From assembly GCA_052174015.1 (NCBI GenBank), contig JBQMXM010000001.1, forward strand, positions 1 through 64,000: a stretch of DNA of 64,000 nucleotides. The letters are read 5' to 3'. Positions 17,828 to 26,868 of this stretch are shown here, in pieces (position 1 is the stretch's first letter; each line of letters begins with the position of its first letter). This DNA is from JABCPO02 sp052174015. Its GTDB lineage: Bacteria > Bacillota > Clostridia > TANB77 > CAG-508. Below the pieces are notes generated by a model, which did not search any database, had not been told where the DNA came from, and saw only the letters and a list, made by a program, of their open reading frames with translations. Both the position numbers and the translations under genes were made by a program.

Positions 17828-17847
17828 TTTTCCACACTTTATCCACA
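17828..17847. promoter_or_regulatory. Two DnaA-box-like sites upstream of leuS
   Basis: TTTTCCACA (17828-17836) and a perfect TTATCCACA (17839-17847) lie in tandem in the intergenic gap about 90 bp upstream of leuS. DnaA boxes recognised across bacteria have this consensus; a role here is inference. Confidence 0.4.
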
Positions 17848-17899
17848 TGTATTTTTATAGATTATATAAAATTATAGATTGTATAAAGAGTCATTTATT

Positions 17900-17947
17900 T
17901 TAAAAAAGTATCAACTAGAATAATATTATATTCTAAATTGATACTTT
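17900..17947 (-). terminator. Intrinsic terminator after yhgE
   Basis: The stem AAAGTATCAA/TTGATACTTT (17905-17947) is followed on the minus strand by TTTTTTAAAA. It lies 25 bp past the YhgE stop. Confidence 0.75.
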
Positions 17948-17972
17948 GAGATTCATTTTATCTTTTAATCTT

Positions 17973-20564
17973 TTATTCATTTATAGCACTGTTTTTCTTA
18001 TTTTTTAAATAGATATTAATTTTTTCTCCCTTGTTTATTAATATTGTTAAGATTAATAATGAAGTGATTCCAATAATTGTTAATATTAACATATCTTTTT
18101 GTACTACTTGCATATTTAATCCTGATGATATTTCTCTTAGTCCTTCTACTCCATATGTAAATGGCATATATGGATTTAGATTTTTAAAGAAACTAGGTAT
18201 TAATTCTAGTGGGAATGTTCCTCCACATGCTGTAAGTTGTAGTATTAATAATATTATTGAAATTATTCTTCCAATATCTCCTAATAATGTAATTAACATT
18301 TGAATTATTGCTATAAATACAAATGACATTAAAACATTAAATGTAACAAACAATGTTGTATTTTGTGGTTTTAGTCCTAATAATAGCACTGCTCCCGATA
18401 CTAATAATGCTTGTAATACCCCTATAAATGCATATGCTGAATATTTACCAATTACTTTTTTAAATTTAGACATTTCCTTATTTTTAAAGAATGGTTCAAC
18501 TACAAAGAACATCATAATTCCACCTACCCATAATGATAATGGTATAAAATATGGTGAAAATCCTGTTCCATAATTTGGTACCTCATGTGTTTTTTCTTCT
18601 TTTATCTCTAATGGTTCACTTCCAAATTCTGCAAATTCTTTGCTTGATACTTTAACAGAATCATCTATTTTTTGAATACCTTCATCCACTTTTGAATTTA
18701 ATGTATCTGCTCCTTTATTTAATGTAGATGTTCCATTTACAAATTCTTTTAATTTGTCTGCAAATATATTAGTTGCATTTGATAACTTATCAGTTCCTTG
18801 ACTTAATTTACTTACTCCGTTTACCAATAGTTTACTTCCATCTGTTAGTTTATTACTTCCACTAACTATTTTTTGTTCTCCATCTTCTAATTTTAATATT
18901 GCATTATTAAATTTTTCTGCATTTAATGATAATAGTTTTGATGCTTCAAATATATTTTCTGTTCCTTTTGAAATTTCCTTATTTCCAAGATTTAATTTAT
19001 TTACATTTTTATCTAATTCTTTTATTCCTGTATTTAAAGTTGAAACTCCATTATTTATTTTTGTTTCTCCTAAATATATTTGCTCTAAACCTTTTTTTAA
19101 ACTATTACTTGAATTATTCATTTTCTCATTTAATAATATATTTCCATCTAATATTTTATTAATTCCTATTTTTAATTCAGATTGCATTATTTTCTGTTTA
19201 TTAATATTTGTTTTTAATTCAAGTATATTTGTTGAATTAGATTGTAAATCTTTTTGAATTTTTTGCATATCTTTTTGTGAATCATTTAATGTCTTAAGAT
19301 TTCCATTATTATTTTTAATTATATTTTTAATATTTGGATCATTTTTTAATTCAGGATGATTTAATATTAATGTCTTTAATTCACTATCTATTTTTTTAGA
19401 GTTAACTCCAATACCAGATATATTTGTTAAAACTTTCTTCTCTTGTTTTAATATATTTTCATTATTTAGAATAATTTTTGTTAGACTATTTTCTACTTCT
19501 TTTTCTTGCGTTTCTGCTATATTTGAATTTATTATTCCTTTTAATTGTTTAGAAGAATTAGATAATGTTGCCATTTGTGGAACTATTTCTTCATTATATG
19601 TATCTCTAAGTTGTTTTAAACCTCCATTTAATTTATCTGAAGATTGTTTTAAATTTTCACTTCCTGCAGTTAACTTATTTGTTCCAAGTACTAATTTTTC
19701 CATTCCATTATCTATTGCATTACTTCCATTAAATAGTTTTTCTGTACCTTTACTAAATTCTCCTATTTTTTGGTTATATAAATTAAATGAATTACTAAAT
19801 TTTTCAAACATATTTGAAAATATATTTAATCCTGAATTTAATTCTTGATTTTTTTCTGTGAAAACTTTTGTTTTGTCTTCAAGTGTATTTATTCCTTCTT
19901 TTAATGTATTTGTTGAAGATGATAATTTCTCTCCACCATTTTTAAGTTTTGTACTTGCAGTTAAAAATTTATCTGTACCAGTTTTTAATTGTTCTGTTCC
20001 ATCTGATAGCTTTTCCATTCCAGTTTTTAATTCTAAAATACTATCAAAACTTGTCTTTAAATATTCTTTAGTAATTTCTTTTTCTATTTTATCTTTTAAT
20101 TCTAATTCTACTTTTGAATTGATTTGTGCTGCTAAAAAATTCTTTTTTTCATTATTAGAATATATTAAATTTGGTTTAATTTGCTTTTCTGTATTTCCAC
20201 TTAATGTATTTACTGTAAAATCTTTTGGTATTGTAAATACTGAATAATACTTATTATTTTCTAAACCTTGGGATGCATCTTTTTCGTCTGTAATTATCCA
20301 TTTAACATTATTATTTTCTGATAACTTTTTAACTAGCCTATTTCCAAGTGTTTCTTCTCCTTGATATTTATCATTATCTCCTACATCTTTATTTACAACA
20401 GCAACTGGTAATTCTGATAATTTTTCATATGGGTCCCAAAATGCTGCTAAATATAGTAGACTATATAACATAGGTACTATAATTATTGCTAATATTGCCA
20501 TTATATAATATTTATTTGTTATTAACTTCTTTATTTCTGTTTTACATATTTTTAATGTTTCCAT
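17973..20564 (-). CDS. yhgE: YhgE/Pip family membrane protein
   Basis: An 863-residue protein of the YhgE/Pip family. An N-terminal membrane helix is followed by the conserved LPVAVVNKDVGD segment and a very long extracellular helical region (about 170-620). That region is built of repeats of the form G-x-x-K/Q-L-x-x-G-T-x-K/Q-L. The C-terminus is an ABC-2-type membrane domain of five to six helices (ISLSLWVGGIMMFFV-like through FPLELIPSFFKNLNPYMPFTYGVEGLREISSG). Members act in phage attachment (Pip) and in type VII or envelope functions; here the role is unknown. A consensus promoter with an overlapping TetR-type palindrome lies upstream, so it is probably repressed by a TetR-family protein encoded elsewhere. 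Confidence 0.9.
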   Translation of the reverse strand: METLKICKTEIKKLITNKYYIMAILAIIIVPMLYSLLYLAAFWDPYEKLSELPVAVVNKDVGDNDKYQGEETLGNRLVKKLSENNNVKWIITDEKDASQGLENNKYYSVFTIPKDFTVNTLSGNTEKQIKPNLIYSNNEKKNFLAAQINSKVELELKDKIEKEITKEYLKTSFDSILELKTGMEKLSDGTEQLKTGTDKFLTASTKLKNGGEKLSSSTNTLKEGINTLEDKTKVFTEKNQELNSGLNIFSNMFEKFSNSFNLYNQKIGEFSKGTEKLFNGSNAIDNGMEKLVLGTNKLTAGSENLKQSSDKLNGGLKQLRDTYNEEIVPQMATLSNSSKQLKGIINSNIAETQEKEVENSLTKIILNNENILKQEKKVLTNISGIGVNSKKIDSELKTLILNHPELKNDPNIKNIIKNNNGNLKTLNDSQKDMQKIQKDLQSNSTNILELKTNINKQKIMQSELKIGINKILDGNILLNEKMNNSSNSLKKGLEQIYLGETKINNGVSTLNTGIKELDKNVNKLNLGNKEISKGTENIFEASKLLSLNAEKFNNAILKLEDGEQKIVSGSNKLTDGSKLLVNGVSKLSQGTDKLSNATNIFADKLKEFVNGTSTLNKGADTLNSKVDEGIQKIDDSVKVSSKEFAEFGSEPLEIKEEKTHEVPNYGTGFSPYFIPLSLWVGGIMMFFVVEPFFKNKEMSKFKKVIGKYSAYAFIGVLQALLVSGAVLLLGLKPQNTTLFVTFNVLMSFVFIAIIQMLITLLGDIGRIISIILLILQLTACGGTFPLELIPSFFKNLNPYMPFTYGVEGLREISSGLNMQVVQKDMLILTIIGITSLLILTILINKGEKINIYLKNKKNSAINE

Positions 20565-20583
20565 TTTATCCTCCTTTTTTATT

Positions 20584-20597
20584 TGACTAGTTGGTCA
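20584..20597. promoter_or_regulatory. TetR-type operator at the yhgE start site
   Basis: TGACTAGTTGGTCA is a near-palindrome (TGAC-N6-GTCA) placed just downstream of the -10 box, covering the expected transcription start of yhgE. The form is typical for TetR-family regulators of yhgE-like genes. Confidence 0.6.
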
Positions 20598-20604
20598 TTA
20601 TTTT

Positions 20605-20633
20605 ATTATACTACCATTCTACTTTTATGTCAA
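20605..20633 (-). promoter_or_regulatory. Consensus sigma-A promoter of yhgE
   Basis: On the minus strand TTGACA (20633-20628), exactly 17 bp and TATAAT (20610-20605) match both consensus boxes fully. Confidence 0.85.
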
Positions 20634-20689
20634 TAAAAAAAGAGTAGCTATTATTGTACATATAGATTGTACATATATTCTACTCTTTT
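20631..20689 (-). terminator. Intrinsic terminator after efp
   Basis: The stem AAAAGAGTAG/CTACTCTTTT (20637-20689) encloses two TGTACATAT/ATTGTACAT-like copies and ends on the minus strand in seven T. It overlaps the -35 box of yhgE. Confidence 0.7.
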
Positions 20690-20695
20690 CAACTA

Positions 20696-21265
20696 TTATT
20701 TATTTAATCTTTCTACATATTTTCCTGTTCTTGTATCTACTTTTATTATATCTCCTATTTCAATAAATAGTGGTACTTGTATTTCTAAACCATTATCCAT
20801 TTTTGCTGGTTTTCCTGAAGTTGTTGTAGTATTTCCACTAAATCCAGGTTCTGTATATTCTACTTCTAATTCTACAAATGTTGGTGGTTCTACAGTAAAT
20901 ACTTTACCTTTATATGATAAAATAGTTACATTCATATTTTCTTTAATGTATAGTAATGCTGTATCCATTTGTTCTTTATTTAATGCTATTTGTTCATATG
21001 ATACATTATCCATTAAATAGTATAATTCTCCATCATTATATAGATATTGCATTTCTTTTTTCTCTATTTCTGCTAATTCAAATTTTTCTGAAGGGTTAAA
21101 TGTTTTTTCTAATGCCGCTCCTGTCATAACATTTTTTATTTTTGTTCTAACAAATGCAGAACCTTTTCCTGGTTTTACATGTAAAAATTCTATTACTCTA
21201 TATACATTTCCTTCAAATTCAAAAGTTGTTCCGTTTCTTAAATCTCCTGCTGATACTACTGCCAT
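20696..21265 (-). CDS. efp: Elongation factor P
   Basis: A 189-residue EF-P of normal length; it relieves ribosomes stalled at polyproline. The KOW-like first domain starts MAVVSAGDLRNGTTFEFEG. The conserved loop HVKPGKGSAFVRTK carries the Lys34-type tip residue. The two OB domains end with DIIKVDTRTGKYVERL. A longer frame to 21331 exists, but the ATG at 21265 has AAGGA 8 nt upstream and gives the family N-terminus, so I use it. It lies downstream of the LCP gene (83-nt gap) and ends in a terminator. Confidence 0.97.
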   Translation of the reverse strand: MAVVSAGDLRNGTTFEFEGNVYRVIEFLHVKPGKGSAFVRTKIKNVMTGAALEKTFNPSEKFELAEIEKKEMQYLYNDGELYYLMDNVSYEQIALNKEQMDTALLYIKENMNVTILSYKGKVFTVEPPTFVELEVEYTEPGFSGNTTTTSGKPAKMDNGLEIQVPLFIEIGDIIKVDTRTGKYVERLNK

Positions 21266-21347
21266 TTTATTTTCCTTTCTTTCCTTTTCTATATTTACAT
21301 ATATATTAATATATTTTTTTATTTTTTTCAATATTTTTATTTATATA

Positions 21348-22430
21348 TTATTCTCTATAATTTGTCTTTTTAATTATTCTTTTACTCATATCTTTTACTT
21401 TTTCAGATGCTTCATAATTTTCTTCTTTAAATAAGTCTTTATGTAATTTTTCTACATTTGATTGTAATGTTACAGGTACTCCATACCATCTATCTAATGT
21501 TATTCCTCGTACATTGTATGGCCACCCAAAATTATTTTTAATATTATATTTAACTAATTGTGGTATTGTTTTTAATATTTCGTTTGTTGATATATTTGTC
21601 CTTATTTTTGGTAAAATTATATCTGTTGCATTATTTAATTCAATTGGTGATAACTTTTTAGATTTTTTTAACATTGCTTCTATTACTGTTCTCATTCTTT
21701 CAGTTCTCTTATAGTCTCCACCTGATGTATATCTAATTCTTGAATATGCTAATGCTTGCACTCCATTTAAATGATTAGTTCCAGCACTAGTGATTACTCC
21801 ACCTTTTTTACCAGTTACTCTTTCAATTTCTGGAATATATCTATTCATATATCTCATTTCTTCTGCTGTTATATCTATATCAACACCTTTAAGTGCATCT
21901 ACAGCATCTACTACAGCATTAAAGTTTACAGCTACAAACTCTTTAATATTTAAATCTAAAGCATTATTTAATGATTTTAAAGCATTTTGAGCTCCACCAT
22001 AACTATATGCATGTGTTAATTTATCTAATCTTGTATATCCATTTTCTTCTACATCTATATATGTATCTCTATATACAGATATTAAATTAACTTCTCCATT
22101 TTTTTGATTTATACTTGCAATAAATACAGCATCACTTCTATTTCCTTTTTCATAACTATCACTTCTACTATCTATTCCAAGTATTGCAATATTTCTGTAT
22201 CCTTCTAATTGTTTTTCTGTTTTTTCTTCTATTCCTATTTTACTTGTATCAATATGTTCTTTTTCTATTTTATCAACTTTCCCTTTTAAATATATATATG
22301 TTCCTATTCCAAATCCCATTAAAATAAGGGCAATTATTAATAATATTATTCCAAATACTTTTAGTATTTTTCCTTGCTTTCCACTTTTCTTGTTTTCTTT
22401 TGTTTCTATATCTATATTTCTTCTACTCAT
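21348..22430 (-). CDS. LCP (LytR-CpsA-Psr) family protein
   Basis: A 360-residue membrane-anchored enzyme. It has a cytoplasmic basic stretch, one membrane helix (about 24-48) and an extracellular LCP domain with NIAILGIDSRSD, NRSDAVFIASIN, NLISVYRDTYIDV, ALAYSRIRYTSGGDYKRTERMR. The Arg and Asp residues in these motifs bind the pyrophosphate of a lipid-linked glycan. LCP proteins attach wall polymers such as teichoic acid or capsule to peptidoglycan. It starts in a TAATG overlap with the sugar transferase stop, so the two are translationally coupled, which fits glycan assembly then anchoring. Confidence 0.94.
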   Translation of the reverse strand: MSRRNIDIETKENKKSGKQGKILKVFGIILLIIALILMGFGIGTYIYLKGKVDKIEKEHIDTSKIGIEEKTEKQLEGYRNIAILGIDSRSDSYEKGNRSDAVFIASINQKNGEVNLISVYRDTYIDVEENGYTRLDKLTHAYSYGGAQNALKSLNNALDLNIKEFVAVNFNAVVDAVDALKGVDIDITAEEMRYMNRYIPEIERVTGKKGGVITSAGTNHLNGVQALAYSRIRYTSGGDYKRTERMRTVIEAMLKKSKKLSPIELNNATDIILPKIRTNISTNEILKTIPQLVKYNIKNNFGWPYNVRGITLDRWYGVPVTLQSNVEKLHKDLFKEENYEASEKVKDMSKRIIKKTNYRE

Positions 22431-23068
22431 TATATAGCACCTTCCTTTTTAATTACTTTTAATATAGTTTTTAATATAATTTTTATATCTAATATTAATT
22501 TTGCTTTTTTTGAATATTCTTGTTCTAATTTTAACCTTTCATTAAATGGTATTTTTGATCTTCCTGCTATTTGCCATAATCCTGTAATTCCTGGTTTTAC
22601 TTTAATTATATCATTATAGTAGTTACCCATATCTACTTTTTCATTTAACAAATATGGTCTTGGTCCTACAAAGCTCATATTTCCTATTAATATATTTATA
22701 AATTGTGGAAATTCATCTATTGATGTTTCTCTTAAAATTTTACCTATTTCTGTAATTCTAGGGTCATTCTCCAACTTTTTATTTATTGAATATTCTTTTC
22801 TTATTGCTTCATCTTCTTCCATTAACTTTTCTAATATTTGTTCTGCATTATCTACCATACTTTTAAATTTAATTATAGTTATAGTCTTTCCATTTTGTCC
22901 AATTCTTTTTTGTGTATAAAATATTTTATTATTATCTCTTTTTACTTTTTTACATATCCAAATAATAATAGTTATAGGTATAAGTAAGATACAGCCTAAT
23001 ATTCCTAAAATTATATCTAATATTCTTTTTAAAATTAAATATATTAGTCTATCTATTTTTTTAAACAT
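22430..23068 (-). CDS. Undecaprenyl-phosphate sugar-1-phosphate transferase
   Basis: A 212-residue bacterial sugar transferase (WcaJ/PglC-like fold). It has one reentrant or membrane helix at about 15-37, the FYTQKRIGQNGKTITIIKFKSM motif, ETSIDEFPQFINILIGNMSFVGPRPYL and the C-terminal KPGITGLWQIAGRS. It moves a hexose- or amino sugar-1-phosphate onto undecaprenyl phosphate to begin a surface glycan. Short N-terminus, so it is the monotopic form. It is the first gene of an operon with the LCP gene and efp. A good promoter lies at 23101-23129. Confidence 0.93.
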   Translation of the reverse strand: MFKKIDRLIYLILKRILDIILGILGCILLIPITIIIWICKKVKRDNNKIFYTQKRIGQNGKTITIIKFKSMVDNAEQILEKLMEEDEAIRKEYSINKKLENDPRITEIGKILRETSIDEFPQFINILIGNMSFVGPRPYLLNEKVDMGNYYNDIIKVKPGITGLWQIAGRSKIPFNERLKLEQEYSKKAKLILDIKIILKTILKVIKKEGAI

Positions 23069-23100
23069 ATCTCATATTCCTTTTACTCATTTTAAATAGT

Positions 23101-23129
23101 ATTATATCATTGTTTCCTACTATTTTCAA
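23101..23129 (-). promoter_or_regulatory. Promoter of the sugar transferase operon
   Basis: On the minus strand TTGAAA (23129-23124), 17 bp and TATAAT (23106-23101). A repeated 26-bp element lies 30 bp further upstream. Confidence 0.65.
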
Positions 23130-23158
23130 CTAAAGCAACAATTAATGATTATAAGGAC

Positions 23159-23184
23159 TGTAGAAAACAAAAACATATTTGACA
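23159..23184 (-). promoter_or_regulatory. 26-bp element, copy 1
   Basis: On the minus strand it reads TGTCAAATATGTTT, four variable bases, TTTCTACA. A second copy at 43815-43840 has 22 of 26 bases identical. Each lies 90-91 bp upstream of a start codon. Protein or RNA recognising it is unknown. Confidence 0.5.
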
Positions 23185-23277
23185 GAAATATATTAAAAAG
23201 AAATATATATTATAATTAAATTAAATCAAATTAAGTTAAATATAAGATATGATATAATAAAAAATTATATAATATGC

Positions 23278-23307
23278 AATAATGCAACTTATCTAAGTTG
23301 CATTATT
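23278..23307. terminator. Terminator hairpin after the HD-GYP gene
   Basis: The stem AATAATGCAACTT/AAGTTGCATTATT is perfect over 13 bp with a 4-nt loop. It is 36 bp past the HD-GYP stop; a T run is better on the plus strand than on the minus strand. Confidence 0.65.
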
Positions 23308-23342
23308 TTTACTATAATATAATTCATAATTATAATTCTTGA

Positions 23343-24428
23343 CTATAATTCGTATTTTTTAAAGTCAGTATCTGTTTGTGTATTATATATTTCTATAATT
23401 TTTTCTTTATTTGTATCAAAAACTTTTAAAAATGCTTTTGCTTCTTTTTCTCCAAATTGTGTTCCAATGTTTTTTTCTATCTCATCTCTTGCAAATTGAA
23501 GATTATTTGCATCCCTATAACTTCTTTTTGAAGTTATTGCATCAAATGTATCTGAAATTGAACATATTCTTGCAAGATAAGGTATTTCTTCTCCTTTTAA
23601 GCCTTTAGGATACCCTTTGCCATCCCATCTTTCATGATGATGTAATACTATAGGGATAATATCTTTAAATATTGTTGAACTTTTTAATATATTTGCACCT
23701 ATTTCTGCATGTTTTTTTATTATTGCATATTCTTCTTCTGTTAATTTATCTGGTTTTAATAATACTGAATCTGGTATTCCAATTTTCCCTATATCATGGA
23801 ATTGTGCTCCAAGCTTTAATATTTTTAAATCTGCTTCAGATAATCCTAACTCTTTACCTATTTCTACTGAATATTTAGCTACTCTATCTGAATGACCTCT
23901 TGTATATGTATCTTTTGCTTCTACAGTCATTCTTAACGTCTCAATACTCTCAATATATGCTTTTTCTATATTCTTATTTTGCTCTACAATCTTTTCTACT
24001 TGTTCTACTGATTTTATACCTGATTCAATAAGTAGTAATAATTGATCTTTTTTATCTGATTTTTCACAATACCCTTGTATATTTAACCTTCTTATTGTAT
24101 CAAGTGGTGGAGCTAAATCTTTATGTCCTGTTAATAATATTATATATAGGTTATCATTGAATTTTCTGATTTCTTCTATAACTTTATCTCCATGTATTGG
24201 TTCCATTAAAAAATCTAATAACATTAAATCAAAATGTTCATTTTTTACTATTTCAATAGCTTTTAATGGATCTGTTACTCCTACTACTTCATAACCAACT
24301 TTTGTAAGAAATACATTTAATGAATCTATAATTCCTTGTTCATCATCTACAGCAATTATTCTTCTTCTCTTACTATGTCCACTGTTTTTTATCTCTTGCT
24401 CTTTTTTCTTAATATCTCTTAATCTCAC
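23343..24428 (-). CDS. Response regulator with HD-GYP domain (c-di-GMP phosphodiesterase type)
   Basis: A 361-residue protein. The receiver domain is at about 23-140, with the DDE acidic pocket, phosphoacceptor Asp72 (LMLLDFLMEP) and a Thr/Lys pair. The HD-GYP domain is at about 155-350, with HDIGKIG (211-217), HHHERWDGKGYP (263-274) and DTFDAITSKRSYR. Metal ligands appear intact, so it should break down cyclic di-GMP or a related dinucleotide. It lies 46 nt downstream of the histidine kinase and is its natural partner. The start is GTG with AAAGGA 7 nt away. Firm call. Confidence 0.95.
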   Translation of the reverse strand: MRLRDIKKKEQEIKNSGHSKRRRIIAVDDEQGIIDSLNVFLTKVGYEVVGVTDPLKAIEIVKNEHFDLMLLDFLMEPIHGDKVIEEIRKFNDNLYIILLTGHKDLAPPLDTIRRLNIQGYCEKSDKKDQLLLLIESGIKSVEQVEKIVEQNKNIEKAYIESIETLRMTVEAKDTYTRGHSDRVAKYSVEIGKELGLSEADLKILKLGAQFHDIGKIGIPDSVLLKPDKLTEEEYAIIKKHAEIGANILKSSTIFKDIIPIVLHHHERWDGKGYPKGLKGEEIPYLARICSISDTFDAITSKRSYRDANNLQFARDEIEKNIGTQFGEKEAKAFLKVFDTNKEKIIEIYNTQTDTDFKKYEL

Positions 24429-24474
24429 AAAATTTTCCTTTTATCTTTCTAAATTATATTTTATATTGTATATT

Positions 24475-26544
24475 CTATACTTTAAATTCAGGTAAATATA
24501 TAGTTATTTTTGTTCCTTTTCCTTCTTCACTATCTAATTCTATTTGCCCTTTAAATTGTCCTTTTATTGTTGAATATGACATATATAATCCTAATCCTGT
24601 ACCTTTTTTACCTTTTGTTGTAATCATTTCTTTAAAAGCTTTTTCTTTTACTTTTTCTGGCATTCCACTTCCAAAGTCTTGTACAGAAATTCTGATTACT
24701 CCATTAATTAGTTCTGCTTTTAATATTATTTTTCCACTTTCTCCATTATATGAATCAATTGAATTTGATATTATATTATTCAATATTTGAATTAAACTAT
24801 TTAATGTTCCTCTAATATATGAACTATCTGTAATATAATTTTCTACTTCTAATTCTATATTTGCTCTTTTAAGCTCATGTTCCATTAATGTTTTTATATT
24901 TTTAAATAGGTCTTTTACTAAGAATTTTTGGTCTTCTGTTTCTGATAATGTTACTGCTTGTCCTTTTACTGCTGTAATTACGTTTGACATATATGAAACA
25001 TGTACTTTTATTTTTTCAACCCATTCTTTCATTTCTTTTCCAATTTCTAACATATCTTCTTTGGTTACTTCTTCTATATCTAATGATTCTTCATATTCAT
25101 CTATTAAATCTTCTAAAGCTTCTCCAGCTCCTGATATTGAAAAGATTGGAGTTTTTAAGTTATGGGCTATTCCACCTATCATTTGTCCAAGTGATGCAAG
25201 TCTTTCTTGTTCTACTATAATTTGTTGATTTGTATAAATTCTTTTTACTTGCTTATTATTATTATTTTGAATCATATTAAATGCAAGTACCAAGTCTCCT
25301 GTTTCGTCATTTGATGTTACAGGTAAATTATTAACTATTATATTATTTTTTGCCTGTAATATACTCTTCATTCCATTTGTAACTTTAGATATATCTTCTC
25401 TAATTGAATTTGCTATATATACAAAATAGAATACATCTAATAATACTAAAACTGTTACTATAAGTATAAATGTTATTATTGTTATTGGTTCTAAAATTTG
25501 AAATTGAACTCCTACATAATAGTATTGATTTGCTTCTTTACCTTTAACCTTTATAATTGATATTTCAGTCATTTTTCCATATTCTGTATATATCTGATTT
25601 TTTTTATCTTCAGGTAATGTTGGTGTTATTTGTAATATATATTCTTCAGCAAATTTAGTTATTTTTCCTTGAATTGGTTTTAATTTTTTTTGTCCATTTA
25701 TAACTACTTCTTCTAATAAAACTATTTTATCTGACTTATTAAATATCTCTACTTTTGAAAGTTCTTTTCTGATATCTTTTAAATCATAAGTTTCATTTTT
25801 ATCAAATATAGTATTTAATTCTTGATTATATGACTTATATAATAAATTTCCTTTTTGTTCTGAAATTATATTAGTAAGTACAATTATTAAAATAATAAAT
25901 GATGTTATAACTACTGGTAATATTTGGTAAACTATTTTAGTTGATAATTTTACTCTTATTCCACCTTGATTATTATCAGCTATATCAGATGTATTTTTAA
26001 TTATTGTTTCAAAAAAGTTTTTAGTAGCTATATTTATTGATACTGCAATAATTGCTCCTATTGATAAAGTTAATACAAACAGATTCGCAATTAAAGCTAA
26101 ATTTGTATTAAATATCCATAATAATATTGCAAGTATTACAGCTGGTCCAAATGATATTGAAACTATTACTGCAAATGGATAATTAAAACATCTATCCCTA
26201 ACTCTTAAAACATCTTTAATATTATCACTCTTAATCGTTACACTCTTATATATTGTATACAATATAATTGAAGTTATAATAATTTGAATTACTGAAAATA
26301 ATACAAATTGTTTTGTATACCCTATACCTACAACTTTGTCTTGAAATGCATTATTTAATGTATTTTCTGGATAGTTTAATGCTATTGGTATTATTGCATG
26401 AAATACAACCAATAATATTATTACTATAGCAATTATAATTAAATATGCTTCAAAGAATTGCTGTTGTGGTGTTTGTGGCTTTTTATTTTTTTGTTCATTT
26501 TTCTTCTTTTTAATTTTTTCTTTTTCTTTTGTAGTTAATCTCAT
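24475..26544 (-). CDS. Multi-spanning sensor histidine kinase
   Basis: A kinase of 689 residues from the ATG at 26544, which has GAGGTGGAT just before it; a GTG two codons upstream is possible. Four membrane helices (about 32-56, 78-99, 121-145, 148-174) are followed by a pair (205-228 and 351-378) flanking an extracytoplasmic domain of about 120 residues. A HAMP-like linker follows. The phosphoacceptor box GGIAHNLKTPIFSIS has His461, and the ATPase core has NNIISNSIDSY (N box), DFGSGMP and GTGLGLYMS. It phosphorylates the adjacent HD-GYP regulator, linking an unknown envelope signal to cyclic di-GMP level. Confidence 0.94.
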   Translation of the reverse strand: MRLTTKEKEKIKKKKNEQKNKKPQTPQQQFFEAYLIIIAIVIILLVVFHAIIPIALNYPENTLNNAFQDKVVGIGYTKQFVLFSVIQIIITSIILYTIYKSVTIKSDNIKDVLRVRDRCFNYPFAVIVSISFGPAVILAILLWIFNTNLALIANLFVLTLSIGAIIAVSINIATKNFFETIIKNTSDIADNNQGGIRVKLSTKIVYQILPVVITSFIILIIVLTNIISEQKGNLLYKSYNQELNTIFDKNETYDLKDIRKELSKVEIFNKSDKIVLLEEVVINGQKKLKPIQGKITKFAEEYILQITPTLPEDKKNQIYTEYGKMTEISIIKVKGKEANQYYYVGVQFQILEPITIITFILIVTVLVLLDVFYFVYIANSIREDISKVTNGMKSILQAKNNIIVNNLPVTSNDETGDLVLAFNMIQNNNNKQVKRIYTNQQIIVEQERLASLGQMIGGIAHNLKTPIFSISGAGEALEDLIDEYEESLDIEEVTKEDMLEIGKEMKEWVEKIKVHVSYMSNVITAVKGQAVTLSETEDQKFLVKDLFKNIKTLMEHELKRANIELEVENYITDSSYIRGTLNSLIQILNNIISNSIDSYNGESGKIILKAELINGVIRISVQDFGSGMPEKVKEKAFKEMITTKGKKGTGLGLYMSYSTIKGQFKGQIELDSEEGKGTKITIYLPEFKV

Positions 26545-26868
26545 ATCCACCTCTATCTTCTAAATTCATATTACATTATATTAAAAATATTTACAATATA
26601 TTAAATAATTTTTTTATATAAATATTATATAAATCTAATTAATTGAATAATTAAATAATTAAATATATACTCTAAATAATTTAAAAGATATTAATAATAT
26701 ATGTTATTATAAATATTATTAATAGTTATTACTAATATACTTTATTTAACCTTAAACTTATATCAAGTTTACATAAATTTTACATAGTTTAATATCTATG
26801 ATATAATAATAATATATAAAAAATATATTAAAAGAATCTATATTTTAGATTTTTGAAAGGAGAAAATT
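26545..26868. promoter_or_regulatory. Divergent intergenic region, with promoter for the amidase gene
   Basis: This 324-bp AT-rich gap separates the kinase from the amidase gene. The plus strand carries TTTACA (26779-26784), 17 bp and TATAAT (26802-26807), followed by an AAAGGAG site at the amidase start. Nothing else was recognised. Confidence 0.6.

Noticed and set aside
17748..17972. A T-box leader upstream of leuS.
   Set aside because: No specifier hairpin, T-box sequence or antiterminator is seen, and the gap is too short once the yhgE terminator is removed.
23179..23216. A plus-strand promoter (TTGACA at 23179) for a short RNA ending at the hairpin 23278-23307.
   Set aside because: No -10 box lies at 16-18 bp; the nearest TATAAT is 26 bp away. 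TTGACA belongs to the repeated 26-bp element.
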